Source: Nissolia schottii (Eukaryota > Streptophyta > Magnoliopsida > Fabales > Fabaceae). Taken from it: a stretch of DNA of 64,000 nt. The notes beneath the pieces were generated by a model. It had not been told where the DNA came from, did no database searches, and saw nothing but the letters and a program-made list of their open reading frames with translations. The position numbers and the translations under genes are program-made. The DNA is taken from positions 1-64,000 of the forward strand of contig QANU01072397.1 in assembly GCA_003254905.1 (NCBI GenBank), written 5' to 3'. Positions within the stretch are counted from its first letter, which is position 1; every line of letters begins with the position of its first letter. This document shows positions 61,391-64,000 of this stretch, in pieces.

Positions 61391-61789
61391 CAAATGCTAC
61401 ACAATAATTTCTCCTGGGTGTCAATATTTCCCAAATGCTACACAAACATGAGGCATGACTTGTTTTGGTACAAGAAAAACAGTCGTGCATTGATCTTACC
61501 ATAACCATCCTAACCCTGTTGCTTCACAAACTAGTCACGCATTGATTCATGGAAACAGCAAGGGGAAGTAACATGCCTATCCATCACTGCACTAATCATA
61601 GCCAAAATCTGCTGCTAAATATTTTGTTTTAACTCGTATTCTTTGCTCCCATCTTTTTTTTTTTTGTTTTCCTTTTTGGGTGCCATGACCAGCAAATTTG
61701 GGAAGATATCGAAACTTAGTTAGAAAGTAAAGCTAAACAAAAGGTCTATACATAGACTGGATCTGAATGTGACTGCTCTTTCATCTCAG
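61391..61789. other. Spacer and SCI1 3' region
   Basis: No gene seen. The right part is the likely 3' UTR of the minus-strand gene at 61790. Confidence 0.45.
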
Positions 61790-62539
61790 CTACTTCTTGA
61801 TTTTCCAGTTATGTGACGTACGAGGCCCACTTGCAATGCCTTCATAGTAATGTGGTTCAAGCTTCCCTCGATTCCAAGCTCTGACAAAATCCGAAAACAA
61901 CTCGTGTGCCGACTCGGACAAAAGATCGGAGAAGAACACGTTCTTCTCTTCTTTCAGCCAGGTAGCAAATTCATTATTCTTGGCAAAATAATCATCCTTT
62001 GACAACTCTTGGAATTCCTACAATTGAAATAGCCAAGATGAACCACAAGTACCAACAAACTAATGGATAAATAATTTCAATGACTACAGCCTCTAACTAC
62101 TAAATATAGGTAACTACATACTGATATATGGCAATCAACAAGAAATCATCTTCAGCTTTACAAAGGAATGACATGAGTACTAAGGGGGACGGTCCATTTT
62201 AAAAGTTCTAAATTATTCTGAAAACTATTAGTAGTGACCACATAAAGTCTTGAATATAGCAGAAATAAATACTCTTAGATACATCTTGTGCTATTTTTCT
62301 TCATTTTTCTCGTTTAGCAATTGCTACTGGGGATGAGGAATTGAATTAAGTAAGAATTCACAGATTCAAGTGTTGAAGAAAAGTGTGACTGTACTTAAAA
62401 AAAAAAAAAACGATCTGATGCAGATATTTAGCATGACAAGAATGAAGAGTAACATTTTTAGTAATATTGGGAATATAACTCACCTTAAGGCCATCTACTT
62501 TACTACATTTGCTTTTGTGTGTGTCTTTCAATTTCTTAC
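61790..62539 (-). CDS. SCI1: Style cell-cycle inhibitor 1 (SCI1)-like protein, last two exons seen (partial)
   Basis: Minus-strand exons 62539-62484 and 62017-61790 join in frame. They encode a lysine-rich stretch (KKLKDTHKSK) and the conserved C-terminal domain: LSKDDYFAKNNEFATWLKEE, FFSDLLSESAHELFSDFV, and EPHYYEGIASGPRTSHNWK, ending IKK. This block is the hallmark of SCI1-like plant nuclear proteins, named from a tobacco pistil cell-cycle inhibitor. The upstream basic N-terminal exons are not found before 64000, so they are either further right or in a form I cannot recognise. The frame starts with a TTG within the last exon if read alone, which is not a start codon; the exon join is needed. 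Confidence 0.8.
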
Positions 62540-64000
62540 CTGAAATAACAACAGAGTGAAGTTACATTTTGCCATGCGAAGAATACCATCAAGAAGAGTA
62601 GATTAACCATAACCTTTTGTCAAGAGAATCAGACTCTAAAAGGAACATGAACAATCTCTACTTCATCTTATATTACGAAAAATGAGTGTTAAGCCAATTT
62701 ATAAAGAAAGTGTTTCAAAGGAAAACTTCTCCTTTGCTTGCTATTCAGCATGGATTACATCATGGAAAACACAAGAAGAACAGCATTTCACCGAAGGCTT
62801 TATATTAAAAATTAATATACACACGAGGAAATACGGTCAAATGCTACGCTTTATCAGTAGTGTGCCAGTGCCAGTGATGACAACAAGTTGTGGAAGCAGA
62901 CAGTGAAATGTTAGCCACAGTTGCAGGAAATTCTGACAATAGCGGCGATGACTTTCCACAATACTGTTTCCATCAATGGACAAATGTTCGATGATTATCC
63001 AATGTTAATTACATTTCACAACTTACGCTCAAAACACTTATAGTTATAATATTGATGTGAGACTAACCAAACACAATAAGGATGGAAGATAGAATGGAGA
63101 AAGCATAGAAAGAAGAGATAAGAGCATGAAAAGGGAAGAGAGAAAAAGGAGAACCAGTGGACAAAAATTTCAATTCTAAATTATGGACTGAAACAAGTAA
63201 AGATAAAACCCAAATAGATAGCTATGCAATCATAACTATAAACATCCTAATTAACCCAAACAAGCAATCCCAGAAACTAGCAATCCCAAATTGCTGCCTC
63301 ATTTACAATAATATGCCTAACCCAAACAAAATATAACATTCCATAATCTGAATAATCTATTCCAATATCCCCAATATTATATTATGTCTATGAGTACATA
63401 ATCAAATATATATTATCAATATTTCCAAAAAGAAAGATAAGAATATGAAGCAAATACAATTGGTTGTAAAATGGTGCAGGACAAGAACTCGTTAGGCTAA
63501 AATATGCCCCTATTACTGTAGAAAATCGGTTTTTATAAACATATAGCAGTGTGGACATGATCATATACAATCCTCTCATATTATTACATGTCCAGGGCCC
63601 CAAGAATGTATGACATAATGCACACACCTTCATTTACATTAGATCCTTGGACATTTTATGTTATAGAACTGGAAAATGATTTTTAGAACTGGGAAATGAT
63701 GGCATAATGGTTTCTGACAGCTTCAATTCACACACCTATTTATAAAAAAGAAAGATGCCTAAAATTGATTTTTTTTAATTCAAAGTTACACAGAAAACTA
63801 TTAGCATGCCTCTAGGACTAGATCATTGAAGATCTCACAGAACCACAACCTCGGCAATTACTCTCCATGGCCTGTTGCTTCCTTATTAGCATTACATTAG
63901 GTTTACAAATCTCGTAAGAAATAAGAATGTCCTTGCCAAATGCAATACCGATAAAGCCTTGCCTTACCTTACCTTCCCCTGCCCCTCTATTTAGAATAGA
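62540..64000. other. Intron or flank to the right of the SCI1-like exons; no exon recognised
   Basis: AT-rich DNA with no clear coding similarity on either strand. It is probably an intron of the SCI1-like gene or its upstream flank. Confidence 0.4.

Overview
This is a plant nuclear window, almost certainly from a papilionoid legume. The genes are intron-rich with GT-AG introns, the background is AT-rich, there are many nested transposable elements of plant type (Ty1/copia, a TRIM-like element, a LINE 3' end, a SINE, PIF/Harbinger-, Mutator- and hAT-like elements), and the families include CYP72A, G-type lectin receptor kinases and an isoflavone/anthocyanin-type malonyltransferase. One internal N run (13942-14088) and an isolated N (2763) show it is a draft assembly. 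The legume assignment is inference from gene families and repeat style.

Layout. 1-4.1 kb: C-terminal exons of a CYP72A cytochrome P450, with a TIR element in its long intron. 4.1-5.9 kb: intergenic, probably TE-derived. 5.9-26 kb: a tandem array of G-type lectin S-receptor-like kinases. Copies 1 and 3 are intact seven-exon genes (814 codons each), copy 2 has a frameshift in its last exon, and a fourth, divergent copy is badly decayed. All three young copies share the same LINE insertion with its target-site duplication, so the LINE predates the duplications; only copy 2 carries a Mutator-like MITE. Two blocks of a ~47-bp tandem repeat lie upstream of copies 2 and 3 but not of copy 1. 26.5-31.5 kb: a minus-strand DCD-domain gene with a TRIM-like element in an intron and a long 5' UTR intron. 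31.6-34.9 kb: a decayed Ty1/copia element lacking reverse transcriptase and interrupted by a perfect solo LTR. 35.8-36.6 kb: nested MITEs. 37.4-46.0 kb: the complete 11-exon gene for proteasome subunit alpha type-2. 47-52 kb: fragments of an LRR receptor-like protein and of a Ty3/gypsy protease, a deleted BAHD malonyltransferase pseudogene and an intact one. 52.9-57.0 kb: a minus-strand NUFIP1-domain gene. 57.5-58.8 kb: hAT transposase remnants. 58.8-61.0 kb: an inverted, internally deleted copy of the 47.0-54.9 kb block, including a 3' pseudogene fragment of the NUFIP gene. 61.2 kb: a SINE. 61.8-62.5 kb: the last two exons seen of a minus-strand SCI1-like gene.

The genes do not form one pathway. 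The housekeeping genes (proteasome alpha-2, NUFIP, SCI1-like) are single genes, while the P450, receptor kinases, LRR fragment and malonyltransferases belong to the fast-evolving defence and specialised-metabolism families of plants. The most informative features are structural: a receptor-kinase array whose history can be ordered from shared and private TE insertions, and a large inverted duplication around the NUFIP gene that could form double-stranded RNA.
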